This document shows positions 1 to 9,330 of a stretch of 64,000 nucleotides of DNA, in pieces; position 1 is the first letter of the stretch; every line of letters begins with the position of its first letter. The stretch is from assembly GCA_038532435.1 (NCBI GenBank), contig JBCBAP010000012.1:1-64000 (forward strand), in the 5' to 3' direction. Origin of the DNA: JBCBAP01 sp038532435. GTDB taxonomy: Bacteria; Pseudomonadota; Alphaproteobacteria; Rhodobacterales; Rhodobacteraceae. The notes beneath the pieces were generated by a model. It was not told the DNA's origin, searched no databases, and saw only the letters and a list, made by a program, of their open reading frames with translations. A program made the position numbers and the translations under genes.

Positions 1-2195
1 AGATCATTTCCATGGCCGAGGGCAACCGGCAGGTGGATCTGATCAGCCGAGATCCAGACTTTCAGGAGATCAGCCGGAAGGACCTGCCGACCGACATCTA
101 CGACCCGCGCCTGCGCCCATGGTACACCCAGTCCGTGGCGGAGGGGCGCACGGTCTGGACCGATCCCTACATCTTCTTCACCTCGCAACAGCCCGGGATC
201 ACCGTTGCCTCCCCCGTGCAGAGCAGCGATGGCGAGACGCTGGGCGTCGTCGGTGTCGACATCGAGTTCGGGGAGATTTCCAACTTCCTCGCGAACCTCG
301 AGATCGGCCAGACCGGGCGCGCTTTCATCTTCGATTCCGAAGGCGCGGTCATGGCGTTTCCCGGCGGGCTTCAGCTGCGCGAGAGCGAGGGGAAACTGCG
401 CTTCGCCACCGTCGAGGAGATCGGCGATCCGGAAGCGCTCGCGGCCCTTAAGACGCTGGAGACCGGAGAGGACGGTTTCATCATCGGAGAGGAGCCGTTC
501 CGCCGCATCACCACCGACGGGAAGACCAACCTGACGATCTTCACCCGCATCGCGGAGGCGCGTTGGCCCTGGCTCGTGGCGGTGCAGGTGCCCGAAGAGG
601 ATTTCATAGGGGCGCTGAAGGACAACCAGCGGAGCAACATCGCACTTGCGGTCACGATCTCCGGCGTGTCGGCCCTGATCGGGCTGCTGATCGCCCGCTC
701 CATCATCCGACCGATCAACGCGCTGAAGGCACAGTCGGACCGGGTGGCGCAGGGCGCCTTCCCCGCACCCCGCCCGATCCAGACAAGCTACGCCGAACTG
801 CGCGGCGCGGGTGCCGCGTTTGCCCGCATGGCCCGCTGGCTGCAACAGTATCGGGAGACGTCAGAGGCGTTCGCGGCCAAACAGATCGAGACGTCTGCCG
901 ATCTCTCCCGCCGGGTGTCGGAGCGCACCCAGGAACTGACCGACAGCAACACGCAACTTGCCCGGGAGGTCGAGGAACGGCGCATCATCGAGAAGGTGCT
1001 GAGCAAGGAGGTAGAGCTCCACCGATCGACCTCCCAGGCCCTGCGCGCCGCCCGCGACCGCGCCCACGCGGCGAGCCGGGCAAAGTCCCGCTTCCTCTCC
1101 AATGTCAGCCACGAGGTGCGCACGCCGCTCAACGCGATCCTCGGCTTTACCGCACTGATACGGCACAACCGGAACAATCCGGATCGGATGGAGCAGTATG
1201 CGGAGCATATCACCGAGGCGGGCAAGCAGCTTCTGGGCATCATGGACCAGATCCTCGACCTCGCGAGCATCGAGGCAGGCCGCAACCAGTTCGCCATTCA
1301 GGAGCTCGACGCGGCGGAGATCGTGGCAAGTGCTTCAAGCCAGATCGCCGTGCTCGCCCGTGAGGCGGGTCTGATCTTCCGCGATGATACGGACATCCAG
1401 CCGGGCTGCCATATCCGTGCAGACCGGGTGCGCTACACGCAGGTGCTGATGAACGTCGCCTCCAACGCGATCAAGTACAACCGACCGGGCGGCACGATCT
1501 ACCTGCGGGCCGAGGTTCTGGAGGGCGTACTGCGGATCGAGATCGAGGACACCGGCGTTGGCATCACGCCTGAGCGGGAGGCGGAGGTTTTCGAACCTTT
1601 CAACCGCCTCGGCGCGGAAGCGACGGATGTTGAGGGGACGGGCATCGGCCTCTCGCTCTCCAAGGAACTTGTGGAGCGTATGAAGGGGCAGATCGGCTTC
1701 ACCAGTACCCTGGGCAAGGGGTCGACCTTCTGGATCGACATCCCGATGCGCACGCCGGAAGATCTCGATACCCACGCGTCCAGCAGCCCGCTCGTGCATC
1801 CGGTGCGCCTGCTGCTTGTGGAGCCGCAACTGAACAGCGTCGCGCAGTTGCCGCTGCCGCCGCAAAAGACAGAGATGCTGAACGTGGATCTTGCGCGCAA
1901 CGGGACGGAAGCAATCTCCCTCGCCGCACGCAATCGCTACGACATGATCGTGGTGGATCTGGACCTGCCGGACTCTCACGGGGAAGGTTTGCTGGCAGAA
2001 CTTCGTGCGGCGGGTATTCCTGCGGATGTGCCCGCCTTCGCGCTGACCTCCGAAGCGGTGGAAGTGGCCGAGGGCATGTTGCGGCAGGCCGGTTTCCGCG
2101 CCTGCCTGACCAAGCCAATCAGCCTGAGACAACTCTATCGTCTGGTGGAGCAGCGGGCCCGGCTCTTGCTGCAGGACCGCCCCGCCGCGGAATAG
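1..2195 (+). CDS. Hybrid sensor histidine kinase, 5' end missing
   Basis: The reading frame is open to the window edge, so the ATG at 12 is probably internal and the start lies upstream. Counting from that ATG, residues 1-190 look like the distal half of a periplasmic dCache sensor (DPRLRPWY, GVVGVDIEF). A membrane segment follows at about 208-231, then HAMP to about 285, a coiled coil, HisKA with phospho-acceptor His367 in SNVSHEVRTPLN, HATPase with N-box near 479 and DTGVGI near 513, and a C-terminal receiver (about 605-715). The receiver keeps the phospho-acceptor Asp (VVDLDLPD) and the Lys (CLTKPIS), but its acidic pair is reduced to VEP, so phosphotransfer there may be altered. It is an inner-membrane signalling kinase; the ligand is unknown and no partner regulator is visible. 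Confidence 0.9.
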   Translation, partial: IISMAEGNRQVDLISRDPDFQEISRKDLPTDIYDPRLRPWYTQSVAEGRTVWTDPYIFFTSQQPGITVASPVQSSDGETLGVVGVDIEFGEISNFLANLEIGQTGRAFIFDSEGAVMAFPGGLQLRESEGKLRFATVEEIGDPEALAALKTLETGEDGFIIGEEPFRRITTDGKTNLTIFTRIAEARWPWLVAVQVPEEDFIGALKDNQRSNIALAVTISGVSALIGLLIARSIIRPINALKAQSDRVAQGAFPAPRPIQTSYAELRGAGAAFARMARWLQQYRETSEAFAAKQIETSADLSRRVSERTQELTDSNTQLAREVEERRIIEKVLSKEVELHRSTSQALRAARDRAHAASRAKSRFLSNVSHEVRTPLNAILGFTALIRHNRNNPDRMEQYAEHITEAGKQLLGIMDQILDLASIEAGRNQFAIQELDAAEIVASASSQIAVLAREAGLIFRDDTDIQPGCHIRADRVRYTQVLMNVASNAIKYNRPGGTIYLRAEVLEGVLRIEIEDTGVGITPEREAEVFEPFNRLGAEATDVEGTGIGLSLSKELVERMKGQIGFTSTLGKGSTFWIDIPMRTPEDLDTHASSSPLVHPVRLLLVEPQLNSVAQLPLPPQKTEMLNVDLARNGTEAISLAARNRYDMIVVDLDLPDSHGEGLLAELRAAGIPADVPAFALTSEAVEVAEGMLRQAGFRACLTKPISLRQLYRLVEQRARLLLQDRPAAE

Positions 2196-2209
2196 CCGCC
2201 CGAAAGATT

Positions 2210-2239
2210 GCGGGTCGGCCCCCTGAGGAGCCGACCCGC
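2210..2239. terminator. Bidirectional terminator hairpin
   Basis: A perfect 10-bp stem (GCGGGTCGGC with GCCGACCCGC) and a 10-nt loop lie in the 50 bases between the convergent ends of the sensor kinase and the RTX gene. There is no clear U-tract on either strand, so it is called from position and symmetry. Confidence 0.65.
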
Positions 2240-2245
2240 GCCATG

Positions 2246-5200
2246 TCACACAGCCGTAAGGCTATACCAGTCCTCATCGGCAGTCACCCACGCGACCCGC
2301 TCCGGCAGGTGGAATGTTTCGCGGTCGAGCGACGTTTCCTCCTGAACCGAAAGCTGCACGACATCAGCGTCGGTCACGTTGTAGCGGAGCGCTGCGGTGT
2401 TGTTGCCCATGAAGGTCTGCATTTCCGCGAAGAGGTGCGTTTCTGCGACGACGTTGGTATCTGTCCACCGGTTGTCGACATCCGGATTGACGATGCCAGC
2501 GGACAACCCGTCCGTGCCCGCCTCGATGGCCATCCAGTGCGCCTCCTCGCGTCCTGGACGGCTGGTGCCGTAGCTCTCCTGATCCTGAAACTGGAACGAG
2601 AAGGCGTCTTCGGACACGTTGTAAACGCGATCTGTCAGTGTCTGCTCGACAGTGTCCCCGGCCCGCTGGACCATGACCACCGGTGTTTCGTCGAACCCGT
2701 CCAGACGGATATTCGCGTTGAGATCGACACCGCCCATCATCTTGCCGAACGAGATGCTCCGGCCATCCTCAAGCGTGTAGTCCCCGGCACTGGCCGCCAT
2801 CCAGCTCACACTTGCGGTGGCGTGGGACCCGTCGAGATAATCCCACTCGTCGAGCTGGAATTCGAAGCCCGTCTCGGTGACGTTGCGGATACGGGTGACG
2901 ACCGGCTCTCCACCGTCGGCGCTCACCGGCCCCATGATCACCACCGCATCCTCGATCGAGCCGTCGAAGGAGACGCTGTGCCAGGTATCGGAGGACACCT
3001 GGTACACCCGCTCCGTGCCCACGGTCACCCCATCCCCAAGATCTTCCGGTGCGTCGTTCCCGGGAGCAGGGGATGGGGGCACCGGGGCACTGGTGCCAGG
3101 GGAGCCGGATCCGGGCGTCACATCGACGTCCCGACCGGCAAGGCCGTTGATCTCACCTTGGTGGAGGATGCGGTCATAGACCGCGTAGTCGGACACCTCG
3201 CCGTCCATGACAGCGCCGATATTGTCCGGACGCTCATCGGACCGCCACATCGCGCTCGCGCCGAGCAGGGTGCTTTCGGTGTTGGTGGTCCAGTCATAGT
3301 CAATGCCCTGCTCCACATCGAGCAGTTCACCGTTGAGGTAGAGCGCCGCACCGTCCGGGCCGAAGGTCACGGCGAGGTGGTAGTCTTCACCTGCCTCGAT
3401 CTTCATGTCCTCGACCTTGAGGTACTTGCTCTTTTCCGTGGACTGGATGCGGACATGCAGCACGCCGTCCCACACGTACCCGGTCATGTGCCCGCCATCG
3501 CCGTAGTTCTTCTCGTCTTTGGAGAAGAGGGTCACCATCTCCTCCGCCGGAACGTCGTCGAGGCGGAAGTTGAGGGAAACCGTTCCCTCGGCGAGCGCCT
3601 GCGCACCGGTGTGGGCGACCTCGACATAGCCGGTCTCGCCATCGGCGACCACGGGGCCGTCGTAGGACACCACGATGTCATCGGCGAAGAGCGCCGGATC
3701 GGTCGTTGCGAACGCCTCCACAAACAACGCGCCCGCCGCAAGCTCCTCGGCGAGGATCTTGTCCATCCAACCGGCCACATCCTCGAGCGAGGAACTCCAG
3801 CTTCCGGTTTCCGATTGCAGAGCATGACCGTTCTTGATCCCGAAACCGATGGAGTAGATCCCGTCCGCGATCGTGTTGATGCCGTAGGATCCGTAGAGGG
3901 GACTGGTCGCGAACCACTGATCCGCGATGTGGAAGCCGCTGTCGCCGGCGTCGGATTCCTCACCATGCAACGCACGGTGCAGATCCGCCCGGTTCTCCGC
4001 GATCCAGTCGTTGAGTGCGACGATGTCAAACGTGCTGAAATCGCCGTCGTTGGCGACGCCGGTCGCCTCGATTGCTTCCAGCAGGATCGCGTTCAGCCCG
4101 TCTGCGGCCGCCGCGGCGTCCGCAATCTCCCCTGCCGTGAGGTGCTGCATGAGCCCCTCGTCCCGGGTGATCATCTCGACGAGCGCATCCAGCGCGGTGC
4201 CGGTTGTCCCCTCCACGTAGCGTGAGACATCCGGGTTCGCGAGGCTACCATCGGCAAGTTCATCCGCGAGCAGCGCCTCAAGCCAATAGGCCACGTCGCT
4301 CAAGCTTGCGTTCTTGTTACCGTCCTCGTTGATCAGGCGACCCTGTTTGTAGCCAAAGCCAAGGTGGTAAAGCCCGTCCGCAACAGTGTTGACCGCGGCC
4401 TCGGCGAAGAGGCGCGTCTTTCCGCCATCGCCCTGCACGAGGTGGAAGCCCGTCTCTTCCCCGTCCTCATCGTCGCCGTGGGCGTGGATCCAGTCCGCGA
4501 GATCGTTTTCCCGGATCCAGTCCGCAAGTGCAGTGATGTCGGAGGGCGTGAAGCGGCCATTGTTGGCGATGCCCGTCGCCTTGATCCCCTCGATGATGAT
4601 CGCGTTCATCTCGGCGGCTGCGGCGAGCCCGCCCGCGATATCCTCGTCGCTGATCCGAGCCTGAAGCCCCGGATCCTCGGCGATGATGTCGAGCAGGGTG
4701 TCGAGGCCCGTACCCGTGGTCTCGACCGGTGCTGCGCTAGGTGCAGGGCCCGCGGTCTCGAACGCCTCGACGGAGGAGAAGAGGCTGTCGCTTCCGACCT
4801 CCTCACCGTCGAGCAGGAGCGTCACCCGCTGATCACCCCGGTTCTCGAAATAGTCGAGTTCAATCTCGTAGAGCCCACCCTCGCCGAAGTCGACCAGCGT
4901 GCTGGTGCCGGAGTAGCCCCGCTGCCCGGTGTAGGCGATGAGCTCCTCCCCGCCGATCTTGAGCCGGAAACCGTCGTCGGACTTGACCGCGATCGTATGC
5001 ATGCCGCCGGGAACATAGATGAACCCGGTAAGCTTGAGCCCGATGGTCTCCATCTGGGCGTTGGCGTTGCCGTCAGTGACATCCCCATTGTCGCCGAGGA
5101 ATTCGGCGAGGCTTGCCGTGTTCCCGGTCACTTTGCCCAGCTCGAGCTCGGACACCGTGATCTCGTGGGTCGCGGGCTGCGCTGCGGCGATGCTGTCGAA

Positions 5201-7966
5201 CTCTCCGAGCGAGTCGAGCGAGTTGTTCACGTTCCACACCTGGCCCGTAAGCCCATCCCCGGCGCGCATCTCCCCATCGGGCAACTTGCCGCTCAGCGCG
5301 GCCTCCAGCCTGTCTGAACCGGAGTCCCGGACCGGATCCGCATCGCCTGTCATCCCTGCGGTGTTCTCCCGCGGCCCGATCTCGCTGACCTCGAGCGGCG
5401 TGATCGCCTCCGCGATCTGGTCGATGGTTTCCACGATGCCGTAGGTCGGCGCGGAATCCACCGTCAGGTCCTTCGCGCGGATGATCGTGTCGAGCACGGT
5501 GATCGTGCCGAGGAGATCCTGGTCGTGCGCGCCGCCATTGCCGCCCTGGTTGGAGATCAGCCAGATGACGGAGTAGTCCTCCTCCCCGTCGCCATCGCTG
5601 TCCTCGTAGGTGATCGAGGCGATCTCCGTCGTGTGGCCGGCGATCTCGATCTTGTCGCCTTCCTTTCGGTCGAAGTCCGTGATCGTGTCGTGGCCGATGC
5701 CCTCGACCCAGTGATCGTGGAGCTCGTCATTCTCGCCCGCGACCCCGGCCCAATTGATCCGGCCGTCATCCCGAACATGCTTGAGGATGATCTCGTATTT
5801 TGCGTTAATTTCAGTCTGGAAGCGGAAGATGTCCGCGCCCGCGCCGCCGGTCATGATGTCATCCGCCGGGAGCGGCTGATCCGGGTAGAGCTTCTTTGCC
5901 ACCGGATCGAGTTCATTGTCCGGGTCGGGTGTCTGAAGCTCGTCACGCTCCGCACACTGACAATAGCCCGCCCCCGTCGCAGGGCAGACACCGGTCCCGA
6001 GGTCGGAGGCGAAGCCGCTTTCGTCCAGCGGAACGCCGTTCGGCCCGACAAAGAGCTGTGCCACGACGGGCTCACGCGCGTCGCCGGTGCTGATCAGGAT
6101 GTCGTTGCCTTTGCCCCCGTGGAGTTCGTCGAGGCCGTGACCACCGTCGAGCACGTCGTTGCCGTCCCCGCCCTCCATCAGGTCACCGCCATAGCCGCCC
6201 TTCATGACGTCGTGGCCGTCACCTCCGATCATCACATCGCCGCCGAGCTCACCGTTCAAAGCGTCGTTGCCGCTCGACCCGTTGATGTCATTGTCGTCGC
6301 TGTCGCCGGTGACTGTCACGCCACCGCCCGCAGCCTCGATCTCGGCGCGATCAAGCTGCCGGTCGTAGACCTTGAACTCCTGCACCTCGCCTTCGAAGTG
6401 ATTGTTGATCTTCTTGTTTTCGCCCGCTTTCTGCGAACCGTTTGAGGCGCCGACGATGATATCGCTGTCGTTCTCCGTCCAGTTCACTTTCAGATCCGGC
6501 CGGGAGGCGACCTTGGTGCCATCCACCCAGACGGAGAAGCCCTCGTCGCCGAAGGAGATCGCAAGGTCGTAGGCGGTGTGCGCCTCGAACGGACCGGGGA
6601 TCTTGATGAAGGTGTCCTCACCGCCCGTCGAGGTCTTGATGTGCAACTCGCCCTTCCAAAGATAGGCGCGCAGATCCCCTTCGTTCGAGCCGGACCCGTC
6701 CTTGGAGAAGATCACCTCTCCCCCCAGACCAAGCGGATTGTCGGCCACGAAAGTCATCGTGATCGTGCCCGCGGTGAGGCCCAGATCGCCGGTATCCTCG
6801 ATCTCCAGATAGCCTTCCTTCTGCCGGACACTCACGGCGACGTCCGGATCGACGACCAGTGCTGCCGCCATTGCAGCGGGATCCGCAGCGTCAGCCGGGT
6901 CACGGGCGAACCGGTCACCGGCAAGTTCGTCGGAAAGCAGGGAGTTCAGCCACACCACCGCATCGTCGACGCGGCCGGCCCAGTCGCCGTCCTCATCATA
7001 GATTGAGGACCATTTGATCTCGTGGCCGAGGCTGTAGAGCGTGCGCGCGACACCATCGAGGGCATTGTCGCCTGCAACGATGGTCTCTGCACCTTCCCAC
7101 ACCAGGCCCAGCACGCCCTCGTCATCATCCTGATCCCCGCGCAGCGCGGACCATGTGTCAAAAGCATTTGCCTTGATCCAGGTGCTGATGTCCGTCAGAT
7201 CGACCGCGTCGATCCGCCCGTCTTCACCGGCGCCCGTCGCCTCGATCGCGTCGAGAAGGATGGCGTTCAGCCCGTCCGCATCCCGTGCGATATCCGCAAG
7301 CTCATCGCTCGAATAGTGGCGGGTCAGCGTCGGATCGTTGACGATGGCATCGACGATCTCGTCGAGGGCTGTGCCCGTCGTACCCTCCGGATAGAGGTCG
7401 ATATCCGGGTTTGTCAGCGTGCCCGCGTCGAGGTCTTCGGCCATGAGGTTGTTGAGCCAGTGCGCGACGCTTTCGAGGCGTGCGTTTGCATCCCCGTCTT
7501 CGTTGATCAACCGACCCTTCTCGTGCCCGAAACCGAGGTGGTAGAGACCGTCGGCGACGGTGTTCACCAGATTGTCGCCGTAGATCTGCAGAACAGCACC
7601 GTCGTTCTGCACGAGGTGAAAGCCCGTTTCCTCATCATCCTCATCGTCGCCATGGGCAACCAGCCAGGGGTCATAGCGGTTCGCCTCCACCCAATCTGCG
7701 AGGACGGCAATGTCCCCAGCGGTGAAGGCGCCATTGTTGGCGATGCCCGTTGCCTTGATCCCCTCGACAACGATTGCATTCATCGCTGCCGCAGCTTCTG
7801 CACCGGCAATGATCTCCGCATCGGGGATGCGTTCGTTGAGACCAGGATCTTTAAGGATGGCATCCACGAGGGCGTCGAGCCCGGTTCCAGTGGAGGCGAT
7901 GTCCGCAGTGGCAGTATCCAGCACGACGGGCCCGGAAAGCTCCGGAGAATAGTCCTTAGGCGCCAT
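2246..7966 (-). CDS. Giant RTX/LamG/PA14 repeat protein, probably secreted
   Basis: The chosen ATG (MAPKDYSP) follows GGGGGAG at 6 nt; an in-frame start 45 nt upstream lacks such a site. The product is 1906 residues with no signal peptide. Modules in order: A1 (about 20-182), B1 (195-355), LamG-like 1 (369-545), RTX-type glycine/aspartate nonapeptides (555-630, e.g. GGDGNDVLDGG), a short Cys-bearing segment, a PA14-like domain (about 900-1070), A2 (1082-1245), B2 (1252-1418), LamG-like 2 (1425-1605) and a C-terminal region of two related units (about 1640-1906; EFQLDEWDYLDGSHA). A and B are related to each other (TGTGLDALVD/TGTALDEIVD, KATGIANNG/EATGVANDG), so an A-B-LamG block is present twice. 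RTX repeats bind calcium and usually mark type I secretion; the LamG and PA14 domains suggest glycan binding. No type I secretion genes lie in the window. The function is unknown; adhesin or glycan-binding surface protein is inference. Confidence 0.85.
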   Translation of the reverse strand: MAPKDYSPELSGPVVLDTATADIASTGTGLDALVDAILKDPGLNERIPDAEIIAGAEAAAAMNAIVVEGIKATGIANNGAFTAGDIAVLADWVEANRYDPWLVAHGDDEDDEETGFHLVQNDGAVLQIYGDNLVNTVADGLYHLGFGHEKGRLINEDGDANARLESVAHWLNNLMAEDLDAGTLTNPDIDLYPEGTTGTALDEIVDAIVNDPTLTRHYSSDELADIARDADGLNAILLDAIEATGAGEDGRIDAVDLTDISTWIKANAFDTWSALRGDQDDDEGVLGLVWEGAETIVAGDNALDGVARTLYSLGHEIKWSSIYDEDGDWAGRVDDAVVWLNSLLSDELAGDRFARDPADAADPAAMAAALVVDPDVAVSVRQKEGYLEIEDTGDLGLTAGTITMTFVADNPLGLGGEVIFSKDGSGSNEGDLRAYLWKGELHIKTSTGGEDTFIKIPGPFEAHTAYDLAISFGDEGFSVWVDGTKVASRPDLKVNWTENDSDIIVGASNGSQKAGENKKINNHFEGEVQEFKVYDRQLDRAEIEAAGGGVTVTGDSDDNDINGSSGNDALNGELGGDVMIGGDGHDVMKGGYGGDLMEGGDGNDVLDGGHGLDELHGGKGNDILISTGDAREPVVAQLFVGPNGVPLDESGFASDLGTGVCPATGAGYCQCAERDELQTPDPDNELDPVAKKLYPDQPLPADDIMTGGAGADIFRFQTEINAKYEIILKHVRDDGRINWAGVAGENDELHDHWVEGIGHDTITDFDRKEGDKIEIAGHTTEIASITYEDSDGDGEEDYSVIWLISNQGGNGGAHDQDLLGTITVLDTIIRAKDLTVDSAPTYGIVETIDQIAEAITPLEVSEIGPRENTAGMTGDADPVRDSGSDRLEAALSGKLPDGEMRAGDGLTGQVWNVNNSLDSLGEFDSIAAAQPATHEITVSELELGKVTGNTASLAEFLGDNGDVTDGNANAQMETIGLKLTGFIYVPGGMHTIAVKSDDGFRLKIGGEELIAYTGQRGYSGTSTLVDFGEGGLYEIELDYFENRGDQRVTLLLDGEEVGSDSLFSSVEAFETAGPAPSAAPVETTGTGLDTLLDIIAEDPGLQARISDEDIAGGLAAAAEMNAIIIEGIKATGIANNGRFTPSDITALADWIRENDLADWIHAHGDDEDGEETGFHLVQGDGGKTRLFAEAAVNTVADGLYHLGFGYKQGRLINEDGNKNASLSDVAYWLEALLADELADGSLANPDVSRYVEGTTGTALDALVEMITRDEGLMQHLTAGEIADAAAAADGLNAILLEAIEATGVANDGDFSTFDIVALNDWIAENRADLHRALHGEESDAGDSGFHIADQWFATSPLYGSYGINTIADGIYSIGFGIKNGHALQSETGSWSSSLEDVAGWMDKILAEELAAGALFVEAFATTDPALFADDIVVSYDGPVVADGETGYVEVAHTGAQALAEGTVSLNFRLDDVPAEEMVTLFSKDEKNYGDGGHMTGYVWDGVLHVRIQSTEKSKYLKVEDMKIEAGEDYHLAVTFGPDGAALYLNGELLDVEQGIDYDWTTNTESTLLGASAMWRSDERPDNIGAVMDGEVSDYAVYDRILHQGEINGLAGRDVDVTPGSGSPGTSAPVPPSPAPGNDAPEDLGDGVTVGTERVYQVSSDTWHSVSFDGSIEDAVVIMGPVSADGGEPVVTRIRNVTETGFEFQLDEWDYLDGSHATASVSWMAASAGDYTLEDGRSISFGKMMGGVDLNANIRLDGFDETPVVMVQRAGDTVEQTLTDRVYNVSEDAFSFQFQDQESYGTSRPGREEAHWMAIEAGTDGLSAGIVNPDVDNRWTDTNVVAETHLFAEMQTFMGNNTAALRYNVTDADVVQLSVQEETSLDRETFHLPERVAWVTADEDWYSLTAV

Positions 7967-8358
7967 GATCGGCTCCCCCTCTATCAGTCCGCGCGGCGCA
8001 ACTGGCCGCAAGAAACTGGGAAGGGCGACTCGATCCGTCGCACCATCAACACGTCCTGTGTGATCATCTTCCCCTCCAACACACCGAAGTGTGCCCCCAC
8101 AAAAACTCTACCAGAAGTTTTGCTGAGCTGAGAAGGAAGGAATTGTGAAAAATAATGACTGAATAATTTCAGATATTTAGATAGATAAAGCCGCAACTGC
8201 AAAGCGCGCTGCGCTGCCATATCGGCGGCATCCCGCCGACGTATCGTTCGATGATCCCCACCAAAATGGCGACAGCCCCTGTGCTCTGTGCGGTTTCAGG
8301 AAACGACGCAGCGCCGGACGAATCGTGACCCAACGTCAGAACCTGCGCGAAAATCCGC
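7967..8358 (-). promoter_or_regulatory. Long AT-rich leader of the RTX gene
   Basis: This 392-base stretch has no convincing gene. The part from about 8090 to 8200 is strikingly AT-rich for this genome and probably holds the promoter of the RTX gene, which would give a 5' leader of well over 100 nt. A cUUCGg tetraloop hairpin sits within it. Exact promoter elements could not be assigned. Confidence 0.4.
8080..8093 (-). promoter_or_regulatory. UUCG tetraloop hairpin in RTX gene leader
   Basis: On the minus strand CACAC and GTGTG flank TTCG, forming a 5-bp stem closed by the very stable cUUCGg tetraloop, about 115 nt upstream of the RTX start codon. There is no U-tract after it, so it looks like an RNA-stability or leader-folding element rather than a terminator. 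Confidence 0.4.
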
Positions 8359-9105
8359 TCATCCGCCGCGGCTGTCCTTCATCAGGGACCGCGCCCCGGC
8401 GAGCAGAAGGCCCTGATCGGATGACATGAAGAAGAGGCGCGCACCCTCCTCCCGTGCTCCGGCGATGCCGGAGCCCGCGGCGAGGAAGACCGCAACCGGC
8501 ATGTTGGCCTTCGCTGCGGCGTCGAAGATCCGCCGCCGTGCCTCTGCGACGACCGGCTCCGCCTGGCTGTCGACGCCGTAGGCCACCGTGAGGTCAGCGG
8601 CCCCAATGAAAACCGAATCGATGCCCGGTGTGGCGACGATCCCCTCGACCTCTGCGACGCCGGAGGGCTCTTCGATCTGCGCGATCACGAGGGGCTGCGG
8701 CAGAGCCAGAACCTCCGGCATCGTCCGTGTCGCGAGCCCGGCGGAGCGGGTGGAGCCCGCGAAGCCGCGCCCCCCGTCGCCAAACCGGCACCAGCGGGCG
8801 GCATCCGCAGCCATCGCCGCAGTCGCCACATGAGGCATGACAACGCCCGCCGCACCCCCGTCGAGCGCCTGCAGGATCTCTGCCTGCGCCGTATGAGCCA
8901 CCCGCACAAGGGCCGGCAGGTCGAGCGCCCGGGCCAGCGCAAGGCACTGATCGAGGCTCCGGCGGTCGAAGGCCGCATGTTCGGTGTCGAGACAGATGAA
9001 GTCGAGGCCGGACAGCGCCAGCACCTCCACCAGTTCCGTCGCCGGTGTCTTGACGAAAAGTCCCGTCAGATCCTCGCCTTGGGCGAGCCGTTGCCGCAGA
9101 TCCAT
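8359..9105 (-). CDS. HpcH/HpaI family class II aldolase-like protein
   Basis: A 248-residue protein. The frame continues far upstream, but the ATG at 9105 (MDLRQRLAQ) follows GGGAGG at 5 nt and matches the family length. Family signatures are LDTEHAAFD, LVRVAHTA, GVVMPHV, the QIEE segment holding the metal-ligand Glu, and FIGAADLTVAYG holding the metal-ligand Asp. These enzymes are metal-dependent, pyruvate-forming aldolases acting on 2-keto-4-hydroxy acids in the cytoplasm. It is divergent from an ABC importer across 225 bases, so it may act on the imported compound; the substrate is not determined. Confidence 0.85.
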   Translation of the reverse strand: MDLRQRLAQGEDLTGLFVKTPATELVEVLALSGLDFICLDTEHAAFDRRSLDQCLALARALDLPALVRVAHTAQAEILQALDGGAAGVVMPHVATAAMAADAARWCRFGDGGRGFAGSTRSAGLATRTMPEVLALPQPLVIAQIEEPSGVAEVEGIVATPGIDSVFIGAADLTVAYGVDSQAEPVVAEARRRIFDAAAKANMPVAVFLAAGSGIAGAREEGARLFFMSSDQGLLLAGARSLMKDSRGG

Positions 9106-9330
9106 ATCGTCCTCCCACGTGGCTTTTCCCGACCAAACACCGTCCCGCCCGGGATCACAAGCATGTGGATCGCCATTGCCGTGAGCAGCCGGGGCCTGCC
9201 TGCTTATCTCATGTGCAGCGGCGGGATAGGAGAATTTGACGCCCGCAAAAAACCTTGACCGGTCTGCGCCCGCACTCCAGCGTCGAACACGGAAAATGAC
9301 AGGGACCCCGAACAGGGAAAGGAGTGACAC

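Noticed and set aside
1335..2249. 304-codon minus-strand open frame opposite the sensor kinase
   Set aside because: It overlaps the HATPase and receiver domains on the other strand and has no ribosome site or domain.
2243..4225. Long plus-strand open frame opposite the RTX gene
   Set aside because: It is an antisense shadow of a GC-rich repeat gene; its translation has no family motifs and the minus-strand frame has clear domains.
9106..9330. Possible small gene or promoter elements between the aldolase and the NMT1-type receptor
   Set aside because: It is probably a divergent promoter region, but no convincing -35/-10 pair or operator could be picked out.
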